A DNA stretch of 64,000 nucleotides from CBDANW01 sp965197825. Lineage in GTDB: Bacteria; Acidobacteriota; Vicinamibacteria; Marinacidobacterales; DATDRI01. Positions 18,660 through 26,857 of the stretch are shown here, piece after piece. Numbering within the stretch: position 1 is the stretch's first letter; each line of letters starts with the position of its first letter. The notes beneath the pieces were generated by a model that was not told the origin of the DNA, searched no databases, and was given only the letters and a program-made list of their open reading frames with translations. The position numbers and the translations under genes are program-made. The stretch lies in contig CBDANW010000002.1 in NCBI GenBank assembly GCA_965197825.1, forward strand, positions 806,001 through 870,000. The letters run 5' to 3'.

Positions 18660-18950
18660 TTTCATCCGCCCAGTCTGTCAGGCGCCAGCTTCATTTGACA
18701 GCAATGGCATCGCCCGGGCGGGCGAAGGTAATCGGAGACTGACCCTTTGAGATCTGTGGGAGGAAGTAGACTCCGATCGAGTGCAGCCGGGAGTCAAGGC
18801 CGAAGGTACGATGGTGCTCAGTGCCCGTTTGACAGCAAGGTCTGGAGGGTTAGCGGGAGTATCCGTGGTGGCATGTCGCGAGGCATGACCCCGTTCGAAA
18901 GAATGTTTTGAATCGCCCCTCTCTCCTGGTTGCGCCGAAAGGAGCGAGAA
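18660..18950 (+). ncRNA. Candidate bridge-RNA region of the IS110 element
   Basis: About 290 bp of non-coding DNA directly upstream of an intact IS110-family recombinase, where IS110-group elements encode their bridge (seek) RNA. A perfect 7-bp stem (atcggag 18731-18737 with ctccgat 18771-18777) encloses a 33-nt internal loop, as expected for a guide loop. The 11-mer tttgacagcaa occurs twice (about 18685 and 18828). Position and stem are seen; the RNA itself is inferred from the known family and no loop has been matched to a target. Confidence 0.4.
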
Positions 18951-20339
18951 ATGGCACGTCGCGTCAGGACAAAAAGCAGTCGTCAAGCAAGACGGAAAAA
19001 ATTGGAGCACGAGCTCGACACGGTAAATCTAGATGCTGCAGGGATTGATATTGGAGCGGAGTCAATCGTGGCGGCAGTCCCGAAGGGGCGCACTCCTGAG
19101 GGCGAACATGTCCGCACGTTTCAGAGCTTTGTATGCTCGCTGCGAGAGCTGGCCAATTGGCTGAAGGCGTGCGGCGTGTGCACGGTGGCGATGGAGTCGA
19201 CCGGAGTTTATTGGATTCCACTGTACGAGTTGTTGGAAGACGAGGGATTTGAAGTCTATCTGGTCGATGCTCGCAAAGTGAAAAACGTATCTGGGCGCAA
19301 GTCAGACGTGTCGGATGCGGAGTGGCTGCAACAGCTGCATACATTCGGGCTACTCCCAAAAACCTTTCGGCCGGAATCGGCGATTTGCGAGCTAAGGGCA
19401 TACACCCGCCAACGAAGCTCGCTGGTGGAGTCAGCGGCTCGCCACATTCAGCATATGCACAAAGCGCTCAACCAAATGGGGCTCCAGCTACAACACGTCC
19501 TGCGCGACGTGACCGGAGTCACCGGCCTTGCGATCATCCGAGCGATCTTGAGAGGAGAGCGAGATCCTCGTGACCTAGCAAAACTGAGGCATGAACGTTG
19601 CCACAACGATGAGGCCACGATCGCGAAAGCCTTAGAAGGTAACTATCGGAGCGAGCATGTTTTCGCTCTTCAACAGTCGGTGGAGTTGTACGATTTCTAT
19701 CAAGAGAAAATGGAAGACTGTGACAAGCGGATCGAGAGATGCCTGTCCAAATTGGAGACCCGGCCTCAGGACGCTCGGCCTAAGCCGAAACCACGGACAC
19801 GGCGAGCGCGTAGCGGCAACGGGCCGCGCTTTCCGCTCGCTGAGTCTCTATTGGGACTCACGGGGGTGGACCTAACCAGGGTTCCCGGCTTAGGTAGCTA
19901 TGCCGTTCTGCAGCTCGTAGGAGAAACCGGTTGCGACATGAGCCCGTGGAAAAGTGACAAGCACTTCACCTCATGGCTAGCTCTCGCACCGAATAATAAG
20001 GAGTCCGCTGGTCGAATCTTTCGCCGGGCCACCCCAATGAGCTCCAGTCGTGCTGCAAAACTCTTTCGCCTCGCCGCGTGCGCTGTCCGCAATACCCAAA
20101 CCGCGCTCGGCGCTTTCTATCGACGAATCCGATCGCGACGAGGTGCTCCAAAGGCCATCACAGCTACCGCCCGTAAAATAGCGACCATCTACTTCCGCAT
20201 GCTTGCGACTGGAGAGGAGTTCATTGAGCTCGGTCAGGACGCCTATGAAAGGCAATACCAGCAACGCCTCCTGAGTAATCTCCGACGCAAAGCTACCCGA
20301 CTCGGCTTCAGCCTCGTTCCCGATCAATCCATATCATGA
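18951..20339 (+). CDS. IS110-family DEDD recombinase (transposase)
   Basis: RNA-guided-type recombinase of IS110. The 462-residue product starts at the ATG at 18951 behind AAAGGAGCGAG. The N-terminal RuvC-like DEDD domain shows DAAGIDIGAESIV (Asp), VAMESTGVYW (Glu) and DARKVKNVSGRKSDVSDAEWLQ (two Asp). A coiled-coil middle leads to the C-terminal Transposase_20 domain (TRVPGLGSYAVLQLVGE ... FTSWLALAP ... ATPMSSSRAAKLFR) with the serine-rich segment near the catalytic Ser. A lysine/arginine-rich insertion (about 283-300) separates the domains. The gene is intact and single-copy here. Element ends are not defined because IS110 lacks inverted repeats. Confidence 0.93.
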   Translation: MARRVRTKSSRQARRKKLEHELDTVNLDAAGIDIGAESIVAAVPKGRTPEGEHVRTFQSFVCSLRELANWLKACGVCTVAMESTGVYWIPLYELLEDEGFEVYLVDARKVKNVSGRKSDVSDAEWLQQLHTFGLLPKTFRPESAICELRAYTRQRSSLVESAARHIQHMHKALNQMGLQLQHVLRDVTGVTGLAIIRAILRGERDPRDLAKLRHERCHNDEATIAKALEGNYRSEHVFALQQSVELYDFYQEKMEDCDKRIERCLSKLETRPQDARPKPKPRTRRARSGNGPRFPLAESLLGLTGVDLTRVPGLGSYAVLQLVGETGCDMSPWKSDKHFTSWLALAPNNKESAGRIFRRATPMSSSRAAKLFRLAACAVRNTQTALGAFYRRIRSRRGAPKAITATARKIATIYFRMLATGEEFIELGQDAYERQYQQRLLSNLRRKATRLGFSLVPDQSIS

Positions 20340-20420
20340 AAAATGCCTTCGGCCGGGAGTGTCAGTCGAAAGTACCTCCGCGTGTTATTTGCTATCCGAT
20401 GATGCTACGATCATCTCGTT

Positions 20421-20750
20421 ATGCCCCGACGCAAGATACGTGTCCTTCTGGCTGGCTGGGTCAACCGCCAGCAGCAGGATGTGATCGACTACTTGCGAGA
20501 GGAGAACCGTGTGCTCCGAGCCGGGCTTCGGGGCAAGCGTCTCAGGCTCTCTGACGACGATCGGCGCAGGCTCGCCGTCAAGGCCCAGGCTGTGGGCCGC
20601 GAGGCGCTGGCCCAGATTGCGTCCGTTGCCACACCCGCTACGCTTCTGCGCTGGTACCGCTACCTCATCGCAGCCAAGTACGATGGCAGCAAGAACCGGA
20701 GCCCAGGCCGACCTCCGAACGGCGACGGAGGGGCACCAGGGGTAGCGTGA
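20421..20750 (+). pseudogene. Integrase-core transposase, N-terminal fragment
   Basis: 109 codons give the HTH half of an rve-type transposase: EENRVLRAGLRGKRLRLSDDDRRRL, then GREALAQIASVATPATLLRWYR and AAKYDGSKNRSPGRP. Such proteins continue into a DDE integrase core of over 200 residues, absent here; the frame ends soon after PGRPP and IS5 copy 1 starts at 20791. A diverged second N-terminal fragment is at 28432-28567 (minus), and a piece of a related core is at 40616-40752. Confidence 0.75.
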
Positions 20751-20790
20751 AGGAGCGGTTCAAGGCCATCAAGAACGGGCAGGGGAACGA

Positions 20791-21877
20791 TGCCTTGGTG
20801 CACAACTCCGATAGAGGCCGAGAGCTCGCTTGGCCCCGACTCCCATCATCCGATCATTTCGCTATCAGGCATCCCGAGCGCCGTCATGGTGTTGAGAATC
20901 TTGCACCCGATCCTTGCCTCAACTCTCTGTGCCGCCAACCCTCTCGCTCGCATCGCTGAGCCCACGATAGCCTTGTAGCGATGGAACGTTGTCTCGACTT
21001 TGCTCCGTTTGCTGTAGCCCGATTCTGTGTGCCACTTTCGTTTGCCGAGCCGAGCTTGTGCTGCAATGTTGCGATTGCGCTGTCGGTTGCTCGCCGGCCC
21101 CGATGCGAGCAGGGCGCCCTTGCGCGGCGGTATCAGCACCCTCGGCGAGCGATGAGCGCTGTGATTCTCGATTGCCTCATAGACGCCGCCGGCGTCGTAT
21201 GCGGTGTCAGCTCTGGCCGATGAGATGGGACTGTCGATCTGTCCGACAAGCGATGCAACCCGCGATGAATCGCGGGCTCTTTTGCTCGTCAGCTCGCCGG
21301 CGACGACTTCGCCACTCTGCTCGTCGACACACAGATGGAGCTTGCGATAGTCCCTGCTCTTTTGTGCTCTGCGCAGCTGGCCGGCGTGGACAGCGAGACC
21401 GCTGCTGTCGATCAAGATGTGCAACGGCGTTTTCTGCTTGTCTTGGTAGAAGGGGACCTTACCCAGATTCGGCTTGCGCCTCGAGATCGTGGTGTGATCG
21501 GGCACATCATTGTCTAGCTTCATCAGAGCGAACAACGACCGCAGCAATCCCTCGCTCTGCCTAGATGACAGATGAAACACCATGCCCAGGGTGACAGCCG
21601 TCTCGATGGCGTGGTTCGAGTACTTGCGTTGACGGCCCGGTTTCCTCCTCCTTGGCCGGGGCGCGTCCCAGCTCACAAGCTTGCCGGCGGTGAGCGAGAT
21701 CCAGACGGTCAGGCTCCCGCGGTTGCGTAGACCCGCCTCATATTCACGCCAATTCCTCACGCGATAGGCCTTCTTCACATACTTCCGCTGAGTGCGTTTG
21801 AAAATGCTCATGGGGAACCTCGTATCCGCGAGTACAGGACAATTGTGGACCGAGATCGCGAGTTGTGCACCAAGGCA
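20791..21877 (-). mobile_element. IS5-family element, copy 1
   Basis: 1,087 bp bounded by perfect 18-bp inverted repeats TGCCTTGGTGCACAACTC / GAGTTGTGCACCAAGGCA. No target duplication is visible (flanks ggaacga and ccggtct). The left side abuts an integrase-core fragment and the right side a different transposase fragment, so the neighbourhood has been rearranged. Copy 2 is at 40753-41839 and a split remnant at 36400-40615. Confidence 0.9.
20846..21811 (-). CDS. IS5-family transposase, copy 1
   Basis: 321-residue DDE transposase of the IS903-like group, from the ATG at 21811. Landmarks are NWREYEAGLRNRGSLTVWI, the DDE_Tnp_1 Asp in HILIDSSGLAVHAG, DTAYDAGGVYEAI (second Asp) and the C-terminal Glu in YSKRSKVETTFHRYKAIVG. 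It differs from copy 2 (40808-41773) at about six residues (for example W-I-S versus W-V-S). The frame is intact. A longer in-frame extension to 22186 is not conserved in copy 2. Confidence 0.93.
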   Translation of the reverse strand: MSIFKRTQRKYVKKAYRVRNWREYEAGLRNRGSLTVWISLTAGKLVSWDAPRPRRRKPGRQRKYSNHAIETAVTLGMVFHLSSRQSEGLLRSLFALMKLDNDVPDHTTISRRKPNLGKVPFYQDKQKTPLHILIDSSGLAVHAGQLRRAQKSRDYRKLHLCVDEQSGEVVAGELTSKRARDSSRVASLVGQIDSPISSARADTAYDAGGVYEAIENHSAHRSPRVLIPPRKGALLASGPASNRQRNRNIAAQARLGKRKWHTESGYSKRSKVETTFHRYKAIVGSAMRARGLAAQRVEARIGCKILNTMTALGMPDSEMIG

Positions 21878-21901
21878 CCGGTCTGCCGGCAACATGCTTG
21901 C

Positions 21902-22036
21902 GTGATTTTGTCGTTTGTTCGAGCTCTCATCTCTGCCTTCAAGGCTCGTCGCGAGCTGGCTCTTGAGAATGTCGCTCTTCGGCAGCAGCTCGCCGTCCTC
22001 CACCGTTCGGTGAAACGGCCACGGCGGACTCGGTAG
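21902..22036 (+). pseudogene. Integrase-core transposase N-terminal stub
   Basis: From a GTG at 21902 the frame reads LSFVRALISAFKARRELALE, then NVALRQQLAVLHRSVKRPR. This is the conserved N-terminus of a group of rve transposases whose first ~40 residues carry ENxALRQQLAVL. It stops at 22036 without the catalytic core. The right edge falls on a fragment of an unrelated secreted protein. Confidence 0.65.
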
Positions 22037-22150
22037 TACCGCGTCGCCCCGGCCGTCAGGCGGGTATGGGAGTAGGCGGTGGCGGGGGTGCCGGTGTTTG
22101 TTGCCAGAATGTCCAGGGTTCCGTCGCCATCGATGGACATCTCGATCCGC
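22030..22150 (-). pseudogene. Fibronectin type III-like domain fragment
   Basis: About 38 codons on the minus strand read EMSIDGDGTLDILATNTGTP, ending in LTAGATRYYRVR. The closing motif (LTAGTxYYYRVR-like) is typical of the last strands of FN3 domains in secreted multidomain proteins. Both ends are cut by element sequence. It is probably a splinter of a surface protein that occupied this locus before the IS arrivals. Confidence 0.5.
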
Positions 22151-22155
22151 TAGCC

Positions 22156-22283
22156 CGTCGTGTCCAAAAATACAAATGCGTTGCAAGCCCTTGATGGTCG
22201 TGCTCTTCTTGATAATGAGAGATGAACTCGGCGACGGCCCGGCGCGAGGATCTTAGAGTTCGTTCGTGTTTTTTGACACGACG
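22156..22283. repeat. 128-bp MITE-like element with CGTCGTGT ends
   Basis: Starts cgtcgtgtccaaaaatacaa and ends with the inverted counterpart (ttttttgacacgacg), giving imperfect inverted repeats of about 23 bp around a non-coding core. Its ends belong to the orphan family seen at 17744, 32233, 33092 and 35046. This is the only place in the window where both ends face each other at short range. Confidence 0.55.
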
Positions 22284-22331
22284 CGCTCACTCAAACGATT
22301 GTGCGGCCGGCAGCGAAAATGTAGCGGGCAC

Positions 22332-22592
22332 CTAAGGGAGTGGATCGATCCGACCGGGAGCCTCGAAACTTCGGGCTCGCTTCCAAGCTCTCATGAGCTC
22401 ATCCTGATGTTGAGAGGCCCACTCCACAACGAGACCGGTCGCGCGAGCGGGAAGGCGGCCTGCCGTCAGCGATAGCGTCTCGATGGCAAAGAGAGCCTCG
22501 TCGGACCCGTAATACGCATGGAAATGAGGAGGGGCATGATCGTTGAAGAACATCCGCACGACGATGCCATAAAACCGGCTTAGCTCAGGCAT
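22332..22592 (-). CDS. DUF4160 protein
   Basis: 86-residue protein matching DUF4160: MPELSRFYGIVVRMFFNDHAPPHFHAYYG, with a conserved DHxPPHFH histidine cluster. It overlaps the upstream DUF2442 gene by 8 bp. DUF2442 and DUF4160 genes are commonly adjacent and have been proposed as a toxin-antitoxin-like pair; the biochemical role is unproven. The C-terminus (MRAWKRARSFEAPGRIDPLP) looks complete. Confidence 0.85.
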   Translation of the reverse strand: MPELSRFYGIVVRMFFNDHAPPHFHAYYGSDEALFAIETLSLTAGRLPARATGLVVEWASQHQDELMRAWKRARSFEAPGRIDPLP

Positions 22593-22869
22593 CTACATCT
22601 GCGACCGATATTCGAGGGAAAACCTCCTCCGGCTTCTTTCCGGTTAGCTCGAGGTAGATGCTGTCCGGGCATAGCTCGATGTCTTTGTTCCACGCGATGC
22701 TTCCGTGGGGGCTCACGTGGACGGTCTCGAAGAATGCAGGATCACTCCACGACGAGAATATGCCCTTGCCGACGAAGGGAATGAGGTCCACCTCGCCTTC
22801 GGTGCCATCCTCGTAACGCACCCAAATCTGGTATTTGGGCAGCGCTCGAACTTCGCGAACCTTCAACAT
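22585..22869 (-). CDS. DUF2442 protein
   Basis: 94 residues from the ATG at 22869: MLKVREVRALPKYQIWVRYE, then GTEGEVDLIPFVGKG, with SPHGSIAWNKDIELCPDSIY later. This is the usual DUF2442 layout. A frame extension to 22899 exists, but the family begins at MLKV. It is the first gene of the two-gene DUF2442-DUF4160 unit. It sits directly against the broken end of an amidohydrolase gene on the same strand, so its original promoter may be lost. Confidence 0.83.
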   Translation of the reverse strand: MLKVREVRALPKYQIWVRYEDGTEGEVDLIPFVGKGIFSSWSDPAFFETVHVSPHGSIAWNKDIELCPDSIYLELTGKKPEEVFPRISVADVDA

Positions 22870-22892
22870 GCCCACATTGTAGCACCTCCCAG

Positions 22893-23140
22893 GGAACAAG
22901 CCACATGCCGTCAGCGTGGATCACCTCGGCACCGGTTGGTACGGGGGTGCTTGAGGCCGGGCCAATAGCCGAAATCCGCTCACCCACGATCACCACCACG
23001 GCATCGCGGAGTGGCTCTCCGCCGTCAATATCCACGACGTTGGCTCCCACGATGGCCTTGACCTCGGAATCGGTGGACTGTGCCATCGCGCCAACCGCCG
23101 TCGACAACACCAAAACCAGAATGCTTGCAAGCTTCCGCAT
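22893..23140 (-). pseudogene. Amidohydrolase N-terminal fragment with signal peptide
   Basis: Starts at an ATG (23140) behind GGAGGT. It encodes a signal peptide (MRKLASILVLVLSTAVGAMA) and then VGANVVDIDGGEPLRDAVVVIVGERISAIG ... HADGMWLVP, the opening strands of a secreted metal-dependent amidohydrolase. Homology stops just before the expected metal-binding HxH, where the sequence runs into the DUF2442 unit. About 80 of an expected 400+ residues remain. IS-C copy 1 is inserted 41 bp upstream of the start. Confidence 0.8.
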
Positions 23141-23181
23141 TTCGAATACCTCCTGTCCGGAGCCTCTACTTAAACCGTGGG

Positions 23182-24582
23182 GGTGATGTCTTAAGATTCC
23201 TGTCAAAGAAAAACGATGTATGGTTCCCCAAGCTCAAAACCCGTCCCCGTCATGGGGACAGAAAAGGAGAACCATACATCATGGGAAAGGTACTACCGAG
23301 TCAGCGATTACTCAAGCAGTTCGAGGAACAACTGGTATTTGGGGAGATGAATCTCTCGGAGATCGTCCGGTCGGGAGCTCAGATGATGCTTCAATATGCG
23401 TTGGAGCGCGAGGTGACGGAGGCGTTGGGTCGAAACTACTATGAGAACGCTCCGGCAACGACGAAGGAGAAGGGACGACGCAACGGGTATGAGTCGCATC
23501 GGGTCCTCACGGGCGAGGGAGCGGTAACGGTGCAAGTGCCGCGGGTACGAGAAACAGAGAAGGTGTTTCAGTCAAAGATTCTCGACGCCTACGTGAGCCG
23601 GACCGAGAAACTCGATGAACTGATCGCGCGGATGTACGTCCACGGGATGTCGACGCGTGACATTGAGGCGACGTTCGCGGACGTGCTGAGCGGCACGGGT
23701 GTCTCGAAGTCGGTGGTGAGCCGGGTCACACGGTGTCTGTCGGAGGATTTCGAGGCGTTTCGAAAACGGGATCTCTCGAACGAGAAGCTGTTGTATCTCG
23801 AGCTCGACGGCACGTACCTGCGCTACCACCAAGGAGCGGAGAGGAAAGAGCCCATCCTCGTTGCGACCGGCTATCGCGCTGATGGGACGCGAGTTCTTCT
23901 TCATATCGGTGTCGGCAACCGAGAATCCTACGAGAACTGGAAGGGGTTTTTGCAGGAGATGGTGGCCCGAGGAATGAGGGAGCCGTTGCTCATCGTGACG
24001 GACGGGAATCCTGGAGTGCTCAAAGCGATCGCAGAGGTCTTCCCTCGAAGCCTCAAGCAACGTTGCCAGAAGCACCGCCTCGAGAACATCCTGGGCAAGA
24101 CTCCGAAGGAAGTGCGCGACGAACTCAAGGCGGCCATCCTTGAGTCGTTCCATGCGAACAGCTACGAGCAAGGGCTGAAGAAGGGTCGGGAGGTGATCGC
24201 TCGGTACCGTCAACGATTCCCGAGCGCGATGAAGTGCATGGAAGAGACCCTCGAAGCGTGTCTTCAGGCGCTACGCCTTCCTGCGGCGCATCACAAAAGG
24301 CTTCGCACGTCGAATCTACTTGAGCGCACGTTCGGAGAGCACAAACGTCGCACAAAGGTCATTCCTCACTTCTTCACCGAGGAGGCCGCGATGAAACTCT
24401 CGTTCGCTGTGCTCTTGGCCGTCGCAAACAAATGGCGCGGCGTGAGGATGGATGTCTTCGCCGCTAGGAAAGTCGAGGAGCTTCGCAACGAGCTTCTCCC
24501 GCAAGGCACGTCGGAGGAATCAGCAGCTTAACCGAGCGCGGGGAACCGTACGGAGATTTGACAGGAAAATTAAGACTTGACC
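23182..24582 (+). mobile_element. IS256-family element IS-C, copy 1
   Basis: 1,401 bp with 26-bp imperfect inverted repeats, GGTGATGTCTTAAGATTCCT on the left and GGTCAAGTCTTAATTTTCCT read inward from the right. It is flanked by a perfect 8-bp duplication accgtggg (23174-23181, 24583-24590). It is one of four nearly identical copies in the window (29090, 33598 and 36736). Confidence 0.97.
23281..24531 (+). CDS. IS256-family transposase of IS-C, copy 1
   Basis: 416-residue transposase from the ATG at 23281 behind AAAAGGAG. Catalytic residues by position are D176 (LYLELDGTYLRY), D241 (LLIVTDGNPGVLKAI) and E348 (RTSNLLERTFGEHKRRTK). The N-terminal part has KGRRNGYESHRVL and the PRVRETEKVFQSKIL block. 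Compared with copies 3 and 4 it has Met instead of Ile at 227 and Thr instead of Ala at 274. The frame is intact. Confidence 0.96.
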   Translation: MGKVLPSQRLLKQFEEQLVFGEMNLSEIVRSGAQMMLQYALEREVTEALGRNYYENAPATTKEKGRRNGYESHRVLTGEGAVTVQVPRVRETEKVFQSKILDAYVSRTEKLDELIARMYVHGMSTRDIEATFADVLSGTGVSKSVVSRVTRCLSEDFEAFRKRDLSNEKLLYLELDGTYLRYHQGAERKEPILVATGYRADGTRVLLHIGVGNRESYENWKGFLQEMVARGMREPLLIVTDGNPGVLKAIAEVFPRSLKQRCQKHRLENILGKTPKEVRDELKAAILESFHANSYEQGLKKGREVIARYRQRFPSAMKCMEETLEACLQALRLPAAHHKRLRTSNLLERTFGEHKRRTKVIPHFFTEEAAMKLSFAVLLAVANKWRGVRMDVFAARKVEELRNELLPQGTSEESAA

Positions 24583-24690
24583 ACCGTGGGAACGCGGCCG
24601 TCAAGGGCTGCAAAGGCGTGGCAAGAAGTGTCCTTGCGAAACTCGGCTAGGACACATCAATGCTTTCGAGCTTGGTCAACATGGCCGATC

Positions 24691-24817
24691 TGAAGATAAC
24701 ACCCTCGGGCCAGACGATTGTAAAGCCCACGGCCCTTGGTCCGGTCGCAAATACAGACACTATGCTGCTGATTTATCGTCTATTTCAAAAGGGCCGAGTT
24801 TTGGCACAGGACGGGGT
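24691..24817 (+). repeat. 127-bp dispersed repeat ending ttggcacaggacgggg, copy 1
   Basis: Runs from tgaagataacaccctcgg to acggggt. A nearly identical copy is at 28602-28728, and the last ~55 bp recur at 25610-25665. Flanks diverge immediately after ggacgggg/at, so that side is an element end. The internal side contains ctgctgatttatggtctatt. No transposase is attached. Confidence 0.7.
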
Positions 24818-24996
24818 GGCGGGACGGAGAGGGCAAGGACAATAAGAGGCCGTGCCCTCTAAATTGTGACGGTTTCCGGCATCAGGTCCGCCGCTGCCGG
24901 CCCCTTCATTGTGAACGCGATGTGAAATCTGACGCGAGAGCCTACTTGCAGTGTTGTCCATAGAACCGCATCCCGTCCTGTGCCAAAACTCGGCCC
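24791..24996. repeat. 206-bp segment with 26-bp terminal inverted repeats
   Basis: Left arm starts gggccgagttttggcacagg and the right arm is its inverse (cctgtgccaaaactcggccc), differing at one base near the inner end. The core of about 150 bp has no ORF. Either two outward copies of the same IS end face each other across unrelated DNA, or this is a small non-autonomous element. No flanking duplication was found. Confidence 0.6.
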
Positions 24997-25609
24997 AGCC
25001 GGCATCGACGAAAGAACTGCGCCTCTCGAAATCAGGCTAAAACTCTAGCACGCGAACAGGTTACGCGGCGGCCGCCAACACTTGACTGCGGAAGCACCCA
25101 TCGGTGGATCGGTTGCGTGTCCTTCATCATTATTATAGTCGGCACCCTGGGCAGCAGCGGGGAACCGTCCGGCGCAGCGGGCTTCCGGTCAGGCTCCATC
25201 GTTGTCCTCTGTCGTGATTCGGCCACGGGTGCTCCGCGATAGGCGGGGCGGACACGGACTCTATGCAGTCAGACGCGGATGCCCGAACTCGTCTACTGGA
25301 TGATTCGCCGCGAATGGCGCCTTCCGAATACTCCGCCGACCATCGGGTGCCTTCAGCATTTTTGCTACTTTTTTGGCAAAAGTTAGGATTGGCGGGGATT
25401 CTGGGCGCCAAAGGGGGATTTTGCCCGTTAGCTCATTCATTCATCTCTTCGGACCGCGTTGAGCCATTTCTCTTTTTTTCTGGCAATTGCCAGTCTTGTC
25501 CTGTCCCATTGGGCTGTGCCTTCTATTTATTCATCCGCCAGCCCATGGGTCGGAAGTCAGCCCGGCGGCGCGAAATACCCTGGATTCTGCGCGGATTCCA
25601 AGGACGTCT

Positions 25610-25665
25610 AAGCTGCTGATTTGTGGTCTATTTCAAAAGGGCCGAGTTTTGGCACAGGACGGGGT
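25610..25665 (+). repeat. Partial copy of the ttggcacaggacgggg repeat
   Basis: About 55 bp identical or nearly so to the last 55 bp of the repeats at 24691-24817 and 28602-28728. It ends at ggacggggt and unrelated sequence leading into the PNPOx-DUF2470 gene follows. Confidence 0.65.
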
Positions 25666-25854
25666 ACCGCCGCGCACCTACTTGTCGCGCGTCACATCGC
25701 GTCTTGCTGCCGCCGAGCGCCCTCGGGTGTGGTAGGTTCAGCATGGGTATGGTCGTTCTCCCTTTATTCTCCGTCTGTAGCCTCGTTTTCGTTCTCCTTG
25801 TTTTGGATAGATTCCAGGTTAAAATGTTGCCAAGTTCGAGCGTTATTTCCCTCT

Positions 25855-26649
25855 GTGAAAGATAAAGCGCCTCAGCACGCACGGCCGAGCGATGCGACCG
25901 AACCCACCGCACCCGAGCCCACCTACGCCGAAAGAGCGCGAACCCTGGTGCACGTCGGTCGGGTGGGAACCCTGTCGACGCTGTCGCAGAAAGTGGCTGA
26001 GTTCCCGTTCGGCTCGGTTGCGCCTTACGGCCTCGATGAGCGCGGTTGCCCGACGTTTCTCATTAGCACCATGGCGATGCACACCCAAAACGTGCTCGCG
26101 AACGATCGCGCCAGCCTTCTCGTTACCGAAGCCGGCGCAGCCGAGGATCCTCTGGGCGCGGGACGTGTCACCCTCGTCGGCCACGTGGCGAAAACACCCG
26201 AGTCCGCGCTCGCGTACGTACGCCAAGAGTACTTGGTGCGTTACCAAAACGCGTCTTATTGGGTCGACTTCAAAGACTTCGCTTTTTTCCAAATGGACAT
26301 CGTCGACGTGTACTTCGTCGGTGGATTCGGGGTCATGGGATGGGTGGGCGCCGATGACTATCGTACTGCCGAGCCCGATCCGCTCGCAGATGCTGCGTTT
26401 GGCATCATCGAGCACATGAACGAAGATCACGTGGACGCGATGCTGTTGCTCGCGCGCGCTGTCGCCGGCATCGAAGCTGAAGACGCGAAGATGACTGCCG
26501 TCGACCGCCTCGGCTTCCACGTGCGCTTGACCACCGACGACGAGATGAAAGGGATACGCGTGCCATTCACGCGCGAGGTGCGTAGCAGGGAGGAAGTCCG
26601 AACCGTTATCGTGGAGATGGTACGTCGGGAGGGAGGCGCCGCCGGCTAG
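25855..26649 (+). CDS. PNPOx-like / DUF2470 (HugZ-type) flavin-binding-fold protein
   Basis: 264 residues from the GTG at 25855; the open frame extends to 25621 but the upstream part overlaps a repeat and is not protein-like. The N-terminal split-barrel domain is of the pyridoxamine-phosphate-oxidase type (TLVHVGRVGTLSTLSQKVAEFPFGSVAPYGLDERG ... SASLL-like VTEAGAAEDPLGAGRVTLVGH). The C-terminal DUF2470 domain has IIEHMNEDHVDAMLLLAR. This layout is that of HugZ-like proteins, some of which degrade heme or bind FMN/heme. It is intact but isolated inside the IS island. Substrate is unknown. Confidence 0.82.
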   Translation: MKDKAPQHARPSDATEPTAPEPTYAERARTLVHVGRVGTLSTLSQKVAEFPFGSVAPYGLDERGCPTFLISTMAMHTQNVLANDRASLLVTEAGAAEDPLGAGRVTLVGHVAKTPESALAYVRQEYLVRYQNASYWVDFKDFAFFQMDIVDVYFVGGFGVMGWVGADDYRTAEPDPLADAAFGIIEHMNEDHVDAMLLLARAVAGIEAEDAKMTAVDRLGFHVRLTTDDEMKGIRVPFTREVRSREEVRTVIVEMVRREGGAAG

Positions 26650-26857
26650 AGCAGCGTATCAAGGTTGCATACGAGAGCTGATAGTACGGGCATTTTTTCC
26701 CGAAGGCTCGACATCAGCTCAGTCGTACTTGACGAGAAAAAGTGATTTCATGACCAAGGATGACTACTGCTTCGCCGACTCGATCAACCGACCGGTGCTT
26801 GCTCCGTTTACTGTTGCCGGCTCGTCCATGTCGTCGTGTGAGGACGGCGCTTATGCA

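Larger units (their letters stand above)
24583..25854. other. Gene-free stretch holding IS-end repeats
   Basis: No convincing gene in about 1.27 kb. It contains one copy of a 127-bp repeat (24691-24817), a 206-bp segment bounded by inverted 26-bp repeats (24791-24996), a partial third copy of the repeat (25610-25665) and, near 25495-25540, a diverged reversed piece of the segment shared with 18085 and 32150. The remainder (about 25000-25600) has no motif I recognise. Confidence 0.5.

Noticed and set aside
25621..25854. Upstream extension of the PNPOx-DUF2470 ORF
   Set aside because: The extension translates a known repeat (ending 25665) and then a run of Ser/Phe/Val without domain character; the family begins near YAERARTLVHVGRVG.
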